DNA of 64,000 nt from the NCBI RefSeq assembly GCF_027923705.1, contig NZ_AP026442.1, positions 1-64,000 of the forward strand, written 5' to 3'. Below the pieces are notes generated by a model that saw only the letters and a program-made list of their open reading frames with translations, ran no database searches and was not told the DNA's origin. A program made the translations under genes and the position numbers. This document shows, in pieces, positions 43,317-52,058 of the stretch. The stretch's first letter is position 1. Every line of letters begins with the position of its first letter. The stretch is from Cellulomonas sp. NTE-D12. Its GTDB lineage: Bacteria > Actinomycetota > Actinomycetes > Actinomycetales > Cellulomonadaceae.

Positions 43317-44453
43317 ATGGCACGCAGCAGCAAGCCCAAGCGGGTCGGCATCCTCACCGCCGGTGGCGACAGCCCCGGCCTCAACGCGGCGATCCGCGGG
43401 TTCGGCAAGACCGCCATCGGCCACTACGGCATGGAGCTGATCGGGTTCCGCGACGGCATCACCGGCCTGGTGGAGAACCACTGGGTGGACCTGGACGCCC
43501 ATGCGCTGTCCGGCATCCTCACCGTCGGCGGCACCATCCTGGGCACCAGCCGCGACAAGGTGCACCGCATGGTGGTGGACGGCGAGACGCGGGACATGGT
43601 GCCGACCGTCGTGGAGAACTACGCGGCGCTGGGCCTCGACGCCCTGATCATGCTGGGCGGCGGAGGCACGGCGAAGAACGCGATGCGCCTGGTCGACGCG
43701 GGGCTCAACGTGCTGCACCTGCCGAAGACCATCGACAACGACATCGCCTGCACCGACACCTCGTTCGGGTTCGCCACCGCGATGGAGATCGCCACGGACG
43801 CCCTGGACCGGGTGCACAGCACGGCCCACAGCCACCACCGGATCATCCTCACGGAGATCATGGGGCACCGGGCCGGCTGGCTGACCCTCGGTGCCGGACT
43901 GGCGGGCGGCGCCGACGTGATCCTCATCCCCGAGATCCCGTACACGGTCGACGCGATCGCGCAGACGATCAAGACGAGGACGGCACGCGGCTCCAACTTC
44001 TCGGTGGTGGCCGTCGCGGAGGGTGCTCGGGACGTCGACGACACCGCCGACTACCAGGCGGCGCTGCTGCTGGCGCGGTCCGCCAAGACCGGCGAGGCGC
44101 AGCGCGCCGCCCAGGCCCATCTGGCCCACGTCGAGGACGCGCAGCGCGAGCACACCTTCCGGCTGGCCCGCGAGCTGGAGGCCGCCACCGGCCTGGAGTC
44201 GCGCGTGACGATCCTCGGCTACGTGCAGCGTGGCGGCACGCCGTGCGCCGCGGACCGCCTGCTGGCCACCCGGCTGGGGGCGGCCGCAGCCGACCTGGTC
44301 GCCAACGGGGAGTTCGGCGTGATGGTGGCCGCACGCGGCGAGGGGACCGAGGCGGTGCCGCTCTCCGAGGTGGCCGGCAAGGTCAAGCTGGTGCCGACGG
44401 ACCACGCGTGGATCGCCGCGGCGCGGCAGGTGGGGACGGGGCTGGGGGACTGA
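43317..44453 (+). CDS. 6-phosphofructokinase
   Basis: A 378-residue phosphofructokinase of the PfkA superfamily, which phosphorylates fructose 6-phosphate in glycolysis. It starts KRVGILTAGGDSPGLNAAIR. The substrate-site PKTIDNDIACTDTSFGF carries lysine K137, the residue often seen in PPi-using enzymes. The usual GGDG motif is IMLGGGGTAKNAMRL (114-117), lacking the metal-binding aspartate at that site, as in some other family branches. EIMGHRAGWL and VQRGGTPCAADRLLATRLG are further family blocks. Whether ATP or PPi is used cannot be settled. Confidence 0.9.
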   Translation: MARSSKPKRVGILTAGGDSPGLNAAIRGFGKTAIGHYGMELIGFRDGITGLVENHWVDLDAHALSGILTVGGTILGTSRDKVHRMVVDGETRDMVPTVVENYAALGLDALIMLGGGGTAKNAMRLVDAGLNVLHLPKTIDNDIACTDTSFGFATAMEIATDALDRVHSTAHSHHRIILTEIMGHRAGWLTLGAGLAGGADVILIPEIPYTVDAIAQTIKTRTARGSNFSVVAVAEGARDVDDTADYQAALLLARSAKTGEAQRAAQAHLAHVEDAQREHTFRLARELEAATGLESRVTILGYVQRGGTPCAADRLLATRLGAAAADLVANGEFGVMVAARGEGTEAVPLSEVAGKVKLVPTDHAWIAAARQVGTGLGD

Positions 44454-44476
44454 CTGGGGGACTGACTGGGGACTGA
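44443..44476. repeat. Short tandem repeat at pfk stop codon
   Basis: The 10-11-bp unit GGGGACTGACT is repeated about three times, starting inside the last codons of the phosphofructokinase gene and giving several stop codons. The remaining gap to 44681 has GC-rich inverted sequences but no feature I can name. Confidence 0.7.
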
Positions 44477-44681
44477 CGCCGGTCACGGCACTCCCCTCGG
44501 ACCCGGCGGAGTTGTCCCGGCAACATCCGCAGGACCTGCACATCTGCTGCCCTACGGTGGTCGGTGGCGCTGTCTCCAGGGGCCTCCGGTGGGGGCCGGT
44601 GCAGGTTCCGGCCCCGGGGTGAGACGGCGTGCCCCGCGCCTCGGTCCTGAGGTGCTCCCGAGCACGTGAGGCCCCGCCACC

Positions 44682-45947
44682 GTGACCATCGTCGAGACGT
44701 TCGTACCGATCCGTGCCGTGCAGCGGCGCGCCCCCGCCGCCGGCACGTGGATCGAGCGACCGTGGTTCCTCTGGGCCTGGATGGCCCTGTGGTCGGCGGT
44801 GCACGCGGGTGCCGCCCTCGTCTCGTGGCACTACGTGATGACGGGAGCGAGCCTGCTGCGGTCGTCCGCGCGGGACGGCGGCCTGCACCTGTACGCGGCG
44901 CACCCCGAGCTGCAGATGGGTCCGGTGACCTTCCTGGTGGTCTCGCCGTTCCGGGCCGTGCCGGAGGTGCTGACCGGTGCGGTGGTCGCGCTGCTGATCG
45001 CCGCGACCGGGCCCGCGCTGCTGCTGGTGCTGCCCCGCCTGGTGGACGCGCCGGTCAGCAACCGGCAGCGCGCGCTCGCGGGGGTGGTGCTGCTGCCGGT
45101 GTGGGCCGAGCTCGGCGTGCACTACGTGCACCTCGACGACGCGCTCGCGCTGGTGCTGCTGGTCGCGGCGATGCTGGCCGTCACGCGTCAGCGACCGGTG
45201 GTGGCGGCCCTGCTGCTGGCGGCGTCGGCGGACGCCAAGCCCTGGGCCGTCGCCTTCGTCCCGCTGCTGCTCGCGCTGCCGCGGGAACGGTGGGCCCGCG
45301 CGCTCGGCACGTGGGCCGGCGGCCTGGCCGTCGCGTGGCTGCCGTTCCTGCTGGCCGACCCCGGGACGGTGCACGCCGGTCGGTTCGCCATCCCCAACGA
45401 CGCGTCGTCGTCGCTGCGCGCGCTCGGCATCACCGCGTCCGGGACGCCGATGTGGGACCGACCCGTGCAGGTGCTGCTCGGCGTGGCGCTGGCCGTGGTC
45501 GCCGTGCGCCGCGGCCGGTGGCTGGCGGTGCCGGCCGTGGTGCTCAGCGTCCGGATGCTGCTGGACCCGGCGACGTACCCGTACTACGGCGCCGGTCTGG
45601 TGCTGGCCACGGTGCTGGTGGACCTCGGCGTGCGGCGGACCCGCTGGCCCTGGCTGAGCACGGTCGTGGTGGCCGGCACGTACGTGGTGCGGCACCTGGG
45701 ACCGCTGACGCCGACGGACCCGCAGCTCGGCGTGCTGCGGGCGGTGGTCACGGTGGCGGTGCTGGCAGTGGCGCTCGGACCGGATCCGGTGGCGGTGGTT
45801 CGTCGGCTGGTCGCAGCGGTGCAGACCCGGCGGCTGATCGCCGTCGTCCGTCGTCGGCCTCAGCCCGCCGAAGCCCCCCGCATCTCCACCCCGATCTGCT
45901 CGGCGTCGAGCACCCGCAGCGCCTGGTCCAGGGACTGGGAGGAGTAG
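44682..45947 (+). CDS. GT87-like polytopic membrane protein
   Basis: A 421-residue protein with about ten hydrophobic segments, resembling the DUF2029/GT87 group of membrane mannosyltransferase-like enzymes that use polyprenyl-phosphate sugars. Acidic residues in the external loop VHYVHLDDALALV fit the GT-C pattern. GTG 44682 precedes MTIVETFVPIR. Its last 29 codons run antisense over the C terminus of the Na+/H+ antiporter gene (88-bp convergent overlap), and that tail (SASSTRSAWSRDWEE) has an unusual composition. The sugar acceptor is unknown. Confidence 0.7.
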   Translation: MTIVETFVPIRAVQRRAPAAGTWIERPWFLWAWMALWSAVHAGAALVSWHYVMTGASLLRSSARDGGLHLYAAHPELQMGPVTFLVVSPFRAVPEVLTGAVVALLIAATGPALLLVLPRLVDAPVSNRQRALAGVVLLPVWAELGVHYVHLDDALALVLLVAAMLAVTRQRPVVAALLLAASADAKPWAVAFVPLLLALPRERWARALGTWAGGLAVAWLPFLLADPGTVHAGRFAIPNDASSSLRALGITASGTPMWDRPVQVLLGVALAVVAVRRGRWLAVPAVVLSVRMLLDPATYPYYGAGLVLATVLVDLGVRRTRWPWLSTVVVAGTYVVRHLGPLTPTDPQLGVLRAVVTVAVLAVALGPDPVAVVRRLVAAVQTRRLIAVVRRRPQPAEAPRISTPICSASSTRSAWSRDWEE

Positions 45948-47626
45948 GCGCCCTCGTCGCGCAGCCGCAGCAGGCGTGCCCGACGAGCCTGCAGGATCTC
46001 CAGCCGCAGGTCGCGGTACTGCGCCCGCGTCTGCTCGGAGGCCTCCAGCGCCTCGTCCTCCGGCAGGTCCGGGTCCGCCACGGTCGCCTCCTCGCGCTGC
46101 CGGGCGCGGTCCAGCATGTCGTCCGGGTAGGGGCTGCCGTCCGGGCGCCGCAGGTCGGGCTTGTCCAGCCGCGCCCGGACCGCCGCGACCAGCTCGACGT
46201 GCAGGGCCATCCGCTCGGAGGCCAGCTCCGCGTGCGGATCGCGGCTCAGGCCCAGCACCCGCACCAGCCACGGCAGCGTCCCGCCCTGCAGCAGCAGGGT
46301 GCCGCCGGCGACGACGAAGCCGATCAGCACCAGCGTCGACCGCGACGGCGTGGACGCCGGGAGCGACTGCACCGCCGCGACGGTCACGGCCCCCCGCATG
46401 CCGGCCCACACGAGCAGCACCCCCTCGCGCCACCCGAACGACTCCGCCGCCAGGTAGTCGATGTCGGAGATCAGCCGCCGTACGCGGGTCAGCCGGCTGC
46501 GCCGCGCGGCGCGCACCTGGGCCAGCTGCTCGGTGTCCATCCCGGGCGGTCGCGGCTGGGTGCGCTCGGCGGCGCGCCGGGCGGCGAGCGCGCCCTCGGC
46601 CTCCGAGAGCCGGTCGCGCACCTGCGCGCCGCGCCGCACCCGGCGGCGCTGCAGCCACAGCGAGGGGACGACGAACAGCGAGCGCACGACGAGCACCAGC
46701 GTCCCCGCCAGCACACCGACCACCAGCGCCCGCACCAGCGACCCGTGCTCGCCCCGCACGTCCCGCACCAGGCCGAACAGCTGCAGGCCCATCACCAGGA
46801 ACACGGCGCTCTCGATCAGCAGCTCGAGCGTGCGCCACACCGCCTGCTCGTTCAGCCGGTCCTGCGCGCGCAGCCGCTTCGGGGCGTCGTGGCCGGTGAC
46901 CAGCCCGGCGGTGACGGCCGCCACCAGGCCGGACCCGCCCAGGTGCTCGGTCGGCAGGTACGCCACGAAGGGCACCACCAGCGAGATCGCCACGTTGACG
47001 GTCGGGTGGTTGATCCGTGCCCGGACCGACAGGTTCACGCGGCCCACCAGCCACCCGATGCCGACGGCGCTGACCACGGCCCACAGGAACCGGCCGGTCA
47101 CGCTCCACAGGGTGACGGTGGCGGCCGTCGCGGCGATCGCCGAGCGCAGCAGCACCAGCGCCGTGGCGTCGTTGAGCATGCTCTCGCCCTCGAGCACCGT
47201 GACCAGGCGGGGGGACACGCGGGCGCGCCGGACGATCGTGGTCGCCACCGCGTCGGTGGGGCTGATCACCGCGCCGACGGCAAGGCCGGTCGCCAGCCCG
47301 ATGCCGGGCACCAGGTGGGTCAGCGCGACGCCGACCACCGCGGTGGACAGCAGCACCAGGCCGACGGACAGCTCCGAGATGGTGGTCAGGTCGCGGCGGA
47401 AGTCCATCGTCGGCATCGCGACCGCCGCGGAGTACAGCAGCGGCGGCAGCACGATGCCGAGCACCCACCGGGGGTCGACCGTGATGGCCGGCACGGCCGG
47501 CAGGAAGCTGACGGCCACGCCGACCAGCACCAGCAGCAGCGGGGCGGACACGTGCACCCGCGGCGCGAGCTCCGTCACGGCGACCACCACGAGGACGCCC
47601 AGCACCACCCAGCCGACCGGTTCCAT
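45860..47626 (-). CDS. CPA1-family Na+/H+ antiporter
   Basis: A 588-residue cation/proton antiporter of the NhaP type. It has about 12 hydrophobic segments, with family motifs LPPLLYSAAVAMPT, AVISPTDAVATT and LEGESMLNDATALVL, which carry the ion-binding aspartate, and HPTVNVAISLVVPFVAYL. A C-terminal soluble part of about 130 residues has charged helices (DRARQREEATVADPDLPEDE) and probably regulates activity. It keeps pH and sodium balance at the membrane. The C terminus overlaps the GT87-like gene. Confidence 0.92.
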   Translation of the reverse strand: MEPVGWVVLGVLVVVAVTELAPRVHVSAPLLLVLVGVAVSFLPAVPAITVDPRWVLGIVLPPLLYSAAVAMPTMDFRRDLTTISELSVGLVLLSTAVVGVALTHLVPGIGLATGLAVGAVISPTDAVATTIVRRARVSPRLVTVLEGESMLNDATALVLLRSAIAATAATVTLWSVTGRFLWAVVSAVGIGWLVGRVNLSVRARINHPTVNVAISLVVPFVAYLPTEHLGGSGLVAAVTAGLVTGHDAPKRLRAQDRLNEQAVWRTLELLIESAVFLVMGLQLFGLVRDVRGEHGSLVRALVVGVLAGTLVLVVRSLFVVPSLWLQRRRVRRGAQVRDRLSEAEGALAARRAAERTQPRPPGMDTEQLAQVRAARRSRLTRVRRLISDIDYLAAESFGWREGVLLVWAGMRGAVTVAAVQSLPASTPSRSTLVLIGFVVAGGTLLLQGGTLPWLVRVLGLSRDPHAELASERMALHVELVAAVRARLDKPDLRRPDGSPYPDDMLDRARQREEATVADPDLPEDEALEASEQTRAQYRDLRLEILQARRARLLRLRDEGAYSSQSLDQALRVLDAEQIGVEMRGASAG

Positions 47627-47751
47627 GCGGCGAGCCTCCTCGTCGGGCGAGTGCGGGACGCGAGCCCCGGGCCGCGGGGATGCGCCGACGCGTTCCGAGT
47701 CTGCCCTGCGCGCGGCGATCCGGCCGGGGTGCGGCTGCTATACACGGCGGG

Positions 47752-48567
47752 ATGAGCAGCGCGGGACGGACGGCCGAGGACGACGTCGTGCGGCGGCTGC
47801 GTGCCGCGGGCTGCGTGTTCGCGGAGGAGGAGGCCCGGCTGCTGCTGGCGGAGGCGCCACCGGACCGGCTGGACGCCTGGGTGGACCGCCGGGTGGCCGG
47901 CGAGCCGCTGGAGCACGTGCTGGGCTGGGTGCTGTTCGACGGGCTGCGGGTGGCCGTCGGCCCCGGCGTCTTCGTGCCGCGCCGGCGCTCGGAGCTGCTG
48001 GTGCGGCAGGCGGTGGCCGCAGTGCGGTCGCACGACGAGGGCCACCGGCCTGTCGTCGTCGAGCTGTGCTGCGGTGCCGCGGCGGTCGCCGCCGCCGTCG
48101 GCCACCGGGTCCCGGGCGTCGAGCTGCACGCCGCCGACGTCGACCCCGCCGCCGTCGCCTTCGCCCGCCGCAACCTGGCGCCGGTGGGCGGCACCGCCTG
48201 GCTGGGCGACCTCGACGAGCCGCTGCCCGAGCGCCTGCGGGGCCGCGTCGACGTGCTGGTGGCCAACGCCCCGTACGTGCCGACCGACGAGGTCGCCTTC
48301 ATGCCGACCGAGGCGCGGGACCACGAGCCGCTGCGGGCGCTGGACGGTGGACCGGACGGCGTGGACGTGCAGCGGCGGGTGGTCGCCGCCGCGCCGCGGT
48401 GGCTCGCGCCGGACGGGGTGCTCGTCGTGGAGACCAGCCGCCGCCAGGCTCCGGTCACCGCCGCCGCGTTCCGCGCCGCCGGGCTGACGGCCCGGGTGGT
48501 GCGCAGCGAACGCCTGGACGGCACCGCCGTGGCGGGACGTCCGGATCGCCGACGCGGGCACCGGTAG
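47752..48567 (+). CDS. PrmC/HemK-like N5-glutamine methyltransferase
   Basis: A 271-residue SAM-dependent methyltransferase of the HemK family branch with unassigned substrate. The family N-terminal sequence EPLEHVLGWVLFDGLRVAVG is followed by VFVPRRRSELLV, the SAM loop VELCCGAAAVAAAVG and the catalytic motif NAPYVPTDEV, in which NPPY of PrmC is NAPY. EARDHEPLRALDGGPDG is another conserved block. The ATG at 47752 is preferred over an upstream ATG with an Arg-rich lead. A typical prmC would lie next to prfA; this one does not. Confidence 0.85.
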   Translation: MSSAGRTAEDDVVRRLRAAGCVFAEEEARLLLAEAPPDRLDAWVDRRVAGEPLEHVLGWVLFDGLRVAVGPGVFVPRRRSELLVRQAVAAVRSHDEGHRPVVVELCCGAAAVAAAVGHRVPGVELHAADVDPAAVAFARRNLAPVGGTAWLGDLDEPLPERLRGRVDVLVANAPYVPTDEVAFMPTEARDHEPLRALDGGPDGVDVQRRVVAAAPRWLAPDGVLVVETSRRQAPVTAAAFRAAGLTARVVRSERLDGTAVAGRPDRRRGHR

Positions 48568-48661
48568 CGCCGGGATCGGTAGCCCATGCGCGCCGCACGG
48601 GTTACCGTCGTCCGGGTCCGCGACAGGTTCGGGTGCGTATCTGACGCCGCACGGGGAGGCG

Positions 48662-49159
48662 ATGGTGAGCGACGTGTCGAGCGAGATGCAGGCAGCGCTC
48701 CAGGCCGCCGGCATCCCCGACTCCGAGGCCGACCAGCCGCTGGCCCGTTCGACACCACCGCCGACGTTCCAGCTGGTGCGCACCTGGGTGCTCGACACCA
48801 CCGCCGAGCTCCGCGCGCTGCGTGCCGAGATCCACGAGGCGGTCACCGGCCATGTCGGCGAGATCCTCACCGGCGGTGTCCCGGAACGCGTGGTGCTGGT
48901 CGCGTCGGAGCTCGCCACCAACGCGCTGCGCTACGGCATCCCGCCCACCCAGGTCTCGCTGCTGGCCGACGGCACCACCTACCTGCTGGACGTCGAGGAC
49001 CGCGCGGTCGACCGGCAGCCGGTGCTGGCGGCCGCGCGGCAGCACGGCGAGGGCGGGTTCGGTCTCTACCTGGCACGCCGCCTGGCGCTGCAGGTCGGCT
49101 GGTACGCGGACGGCACCAGCAAGCACGTGTGGGCGACGTTCCTGGCTGACGAGGTCTAG
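48662..49159 (+). CDS. Anti-sigma-factor-type HATPase
   Basis: A 165-residue protein with a GHKL ATPase fold like SpoIIAB/RsbW. The N-box is ELATNALRYG (residue about 80), G1-like DVEDRAV and G2 GGFGLYLARRLA. Such proteins bind sigma factors or anti-anti-sigma proteins and phosphorylate the latter; the LOV-PP2C phosphatase at 12404-14167 would be a natural counterpart, but they are far apart and direct evidence is missing. A short N-terminal extension of about 35 residues is unusual. ATG has GGAGG before it, and the 3' end overlaps the opposing gene by 4 bp. Confidence 0.88.
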   Translation: MVSDVSSEMQAALQAAGIPDSEADQPLARSTPPPTFQLVRTWVLDTTAELRALRAEIHEAVTGHVGEILTGGVPERVVLVASELATNALRYGIPPTQVSLLADGTTYLLDVEDRAVDRQPVLAAARQHGEGGFGLYLARRLALQVGWYADGTSKHVWATFLADEV

Positions 49160-50133
49160 CCGGCCGACGGGGTCTGGCCGGGGACGACCACCGCCCAGAG
49201 CCGGTCCCAGCCGCCGAGCACGGTGCGGCCCGCGACCAGCTCGGCGCTCGGTACCTGCACCACGTCGCCCGATCCCGGCTCGTACACCGCCAGCACCGGC
49301 CCCTCCGCACCGACGGCGAGGGTGACGTGCCGAGGGGTCGCACCGTCGCCGACGAACAGCGCCGCCACCCGTCCGCCGGCCACAGCCGCGGCGACCGCCT
49401 CGGCGGCGGCGCGCCGCGAGCCCTCGTCGTCGGGGTCCACCAGCCGGGTCCGGAACCGCGCCACGGGCCCGGCGCCCCCGTCGGCCGGCACTCCGCCACC
49501 CCGCACCCCGGCCCAGATCCGCGTCAGCTCGGTCGCCACCGCCCACGGCGGTGTGCCGAGCGCTCGCGGCCACGGCACCTGCCACCGACCGCCGGGCAGC
49601 ACCGGCGCCGTGGTGCGCGCGTGCACCACCCGCTCGGCTGCCGCGAACCGCTCGCCCAGGTCCGCGGCGGCGTGCTGACCGGTCCGGGCGTCGAACCCCT
49701 CGAGCAGCCACAGGGCGTAGACAGGGTCGGCCAGCGCGCGGGCCGTCACCAGGCACGCAGAGCCGCACGTCGTGCCGCTGCGCTGCCGCAGCTGCCGGGA
49801 CAGGGGGTCGAGCAGGGCGGACAGCTGCTCGGGCGGCGTCGTGCGGAGGTGGTCCTCGAGCCGGTGCAGCGTCGACTCGCGGTGACCGGCGGCCGCCGCC
49901 GCGAGCAGCACCGCCCCCTGGTCCGCCGACGGCAGCGGCGAGCGTGGCGCCGTCGGACCGCCGCCCGGCCGCTGCGCCCGAGCGGCGCACGCCCACGCGA
50001 CCCTGCCGAGCGCCGCCCACTCCACCCGAGGCACGCTACCGGCGGCCCCGCAGGCGCGCCGCAGCACCCCGGCCGGTCTGCCGCGGCGCACACCGCCGTC
50101 CGGACCCAGGCTCCCGGCACACGCGCCGCACAT
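49156..50133 (-). CDS. Hypothetical protein with cysteine-hydrolase-like residues
   Basis: A protein of about 325 residues not assigned to a family. An N-terminal C-x2-C (MCGACAG) with C28 may form a small metal ribbon. C123 in SGTTCGSACLV begins a helix as in papain-like nucleophile sites, and later H269 (PRHVTLAV) and an acidic residue in VYEPGSGDVVQV (E285 or D290) are in the order expected for a Cys-His-acid triad. The Ala-rich middle part is helical. The start at 50133 is uncertain. It converges on the HATPase gene with a 4-bp overlap and is divergent from the SDR gene. Confidence 0.7.
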   Translation of the reverse strand: MCGACAGSLGPDGGVRRGRPAGVLRRACGAAGSVPRVEWAALGRVAWACAARAQRPGGGPTAPRSPLPSADQGAVLLAAAAAGHRESTLHRLEDHLRTTPPEQLSALLDPLSRQLRQRSGTTCGSACLVTARALADPVYALWLLEGFDARTGQHAAADLGERFAAAERVVHARTTAPVLPGGRWQVPWPRALGTPPWAVATELTRIWAGVRGGGVPADGGAGPVARFRTRLVDPDDEGSRRAAAEAVAAAVAGGRVAALFVGDGATPRHVTLAVGAEGPVLAVYEPGSGDVVQVPSAELVAGRTVLGGWDRLWAVVVPGQTPSAG

Positions 50134-50230
50134 CGGACCGCCGGAGCCGCGCCCGGACGCCGCAACAGGCAGGAGGATGAGAGCCGGGAGCGGGCCGGGA
50201 CGCAGGGGCCGGCGCAGGAGGGGAGCAGAC

Positions 50231-51052
50231 GTGGCGCGCAAGACGATCGTCATCACCGGTGCGAGCGACGGGATCGGCGCGGCCGCCGCACGGGAGCTGG
50301 CCGCCGCCGGTCACGAGGTGGTGGTGGTCGGTCGTGATCCGGACCGCACGCGGTCGGTCGCCGAGGAGCTGGACGCCGAGCACCACGTCGCCGACTTCAC
50401 GCGGCTGGACGACGTCCGCTCGCTGGCGGCGGCGCTCGCGGCGGCGCATCGGCGCATCGACGTGCTGGCCAACAACGCCGGCGGTTTCAACGACCGCCGC
50501 TACGTCACGCCCGACGGTCACGAGCGCACGTTCCAGGTGAACCACCTGGCGCCGTTCCTGCTCACCACGCTGCTGATCGACACGCTGGTCGAGTCGGTCG
50601 CCAGCGTGATCACCACGTCGAGCATCGCGGCCCGGCGGGCCCGCGTGGACCTGGACGACCTGGACGCCCGGCACGGGTACTCGGCACAGCGCGCGTACGG
50701 CGCCAGCAAGCTGGAGAACATCCTGTTCACCCGTGAGCTGCACCGGCGGTACCACCGCCGCGGCATCTCCACCGCGACCTTCCACCCGGGCGGGGTGGCG
50801 ACGAGCTTCGCGACGGACGCCGACCATCTGTGGGGACGGCTCTACCGCTCACCGTTGGGCCGGCGGGCGATGATCGGCCCCGAGCGAGGCGCCGACACGC
50901 TCGTGTGGCTCGCCGAGGGCACCGCCGGTGAGGACTGGGTGTCCGGCCAGTACTGGGTCAAGCGCCGGATCGCGCGCACCAACCCGCTGGCGGCCGACCG
51001 CGACCTGGCCCGCGGCCTCTGGGAGGCCAGCGCCGCCATGGTGGAGGAGTAG
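50231..51052 (+). CDS. Short-chain dehydrogenase/reductase
   Basis: A 273-residue Rossmann-fold oxidoreductase. The cofactor motif TGASDGIGAAAA, NNAG in VLANNAGGF, the serine in ITTSSIAARRA, and Y-x3-K in YGASKLEN form the full SDR set. It resembles the retinol-dehydrogenase/WWOX-like subgroup. The start GTG 50231 follows AGGAGG. The substrate is unknown. Confidence 0.9.
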   Translation: MARKTIVITGASDGIGAAAARELAAAGHEVVVVGRDPDRTRSVAEELDAEHHVADFTRLDDVRSLAAALAAAHRRIDVLANNAGGFNDRRYVTPDGHERTFQVNHLAPFLLTTLLIDTLVESVASVITTSSIAARRARVDLDDLDARHGYSAQRAYGASKLENILFTRELHRRYHRRGISTATFHPGGVATSFATDADHLWGRLYRSPLGRRAMIGPERGADTLVWLAEGTAGEDWVSGQYWVKRRIARTNPLAADRDLARGLWEASAAMVEE

Positions 51053-51086
51053 GCCAGCACCCGAGCTCGGGGCGGTGGACGACGAC

Positions 51087-52016
51087 CTACGGCTGCGCGT
51101 GCCGCCCCCGCGGCACCGAGTCGCCCTCGGTCCCGCCGGCACCCCCCGACCGCACGCGGAACGCCTCCACCACCGCGGCGATGTCCCGCGGCGTGCCGTG
51201 CTCGTCCACCGCGGCGGCGTACGCGTGCTCGAGGGTCTCGACGAGTGCGGTCGGCGCCCCGGCCCGCCGGGCCTCCGCCGCGACCAGCTCGAGGTCCTTG
51301 CGCAGACCGGCCAGCTCGAACTGCGGCTCGTAGTCGCCGGACAGCATCGCGGCGCCCTTGACGTGGGCGTACGGGCTGTCCGGCTGGCCGCCGTCGATCG
51401 CGTCCAGGAACAGCTGCGGGTCCAGGCCCCACACCTGCGCCAGCGCCACCGACTGCGCCACCCCGGCGGTCAGCGTGGCGATCCAGGCGTTGGTCACCAG
51501 CTTCAGCCGTGACGCCGGCCCGGGTCGGTCCGCCACCCAGACGGTCCTCGTCCCGATGGCGTCCAGCACGGGCTGCACGCGAGGGCGCAGCTCCTCCGGG
51601 CCGGACGCGAGCACCACGAGCTTGCCGGCCAGCGCCGGCTTGCGGGTGCCCAGCACCGGAGCGTCGACGAACGCCACGCCGTGCTGCTCGGCCAGCCCCG
51701 CCAGCCGAGCCGTCCCCTCGGAGCCGACGGTGCTCGACTGCACCCACACCGCACCGGCGGGCATCGCCTCGATCGCCTCACCCATCACGGCCGCCACCGC
51801 GTCGGTGTCGAACAGCATGGTCAGCACCACGTCGGCGTCGCGCACCGCCTCCACCGGGGAGTCGGCCACCTTGGCGCCGAGCTCGCCCAGCGGCTCGGCC
51901 TTCTCCCGGCTGCGGTTCCACACCGTGGTGGACACCCCCGCGCGCAGCAGCGAGACGGCGAACCCGTATCCCATCGTGCCCGTGCCGAGCACGGTCACCC
52001 GCAGGTCGTCACTCAT
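51087..52016 (-). CDS. NAD(P)-dependent beta-hydroxyacid dehydrogenase-like protein
   Basis: A 309-residue member of the 3-hydroxyisobutyrate/6-phosphogluconate dehydrogenase superfamily. The cofactor motif is VTVLGTGTMGYGFAVSLL, the substrate motif FVDAPVLGTRKPALAGKL, and the catalytic lysine lies in RLKLVTNAW (family KxxxN). Physiological substrate is unknown; glyoxylate reductase and imine reductase activity are also found in the family. ATG 52016 is chosen over one three codons upstream; neither has a good ribosome site. Confidence 0.9.
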   Translation of the reverse strand: MSDDLRVTVLGTGTMGYGFAVSLLRAGVSTTVWNRSREKAEPLGELGAKVADSPVEAVRDADVVLTMLFDTDAVAAVMGEAIEAMPAGAVWVQSSTVGSEGTARLAGLAEQHGVAFVDAPVLGTRKPALAGKLVVLASGPEELRPRVQPVLDAIGTRTVWVADRPGPASRLKLVTNAWIATLTAGVAQSVALAQVWGLDPQLFLDAIDGGQPDSPYAHVKGAAMLSGDYEPQFELAGLRKDLELVAAEARRAGAPTALVETLEHAYAAAVDEHGTPRDIAAVVEAFRVRSGGAGGTEGDSVPRGRHAQP

Positions 52017-52058
52017 GGCACACACGGTCGCACCGACACGCCGTGCGCGCGCGTCGAC

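Noticed and set aside
43152..48758. A 1868-codon minus-strand ORF
   Set aside because: It runs antisense through phosphofructokinase and several recognised genes, its product is Arg/Pro/Ala-rich, and no domain is visible. It is a by-product of high GC.
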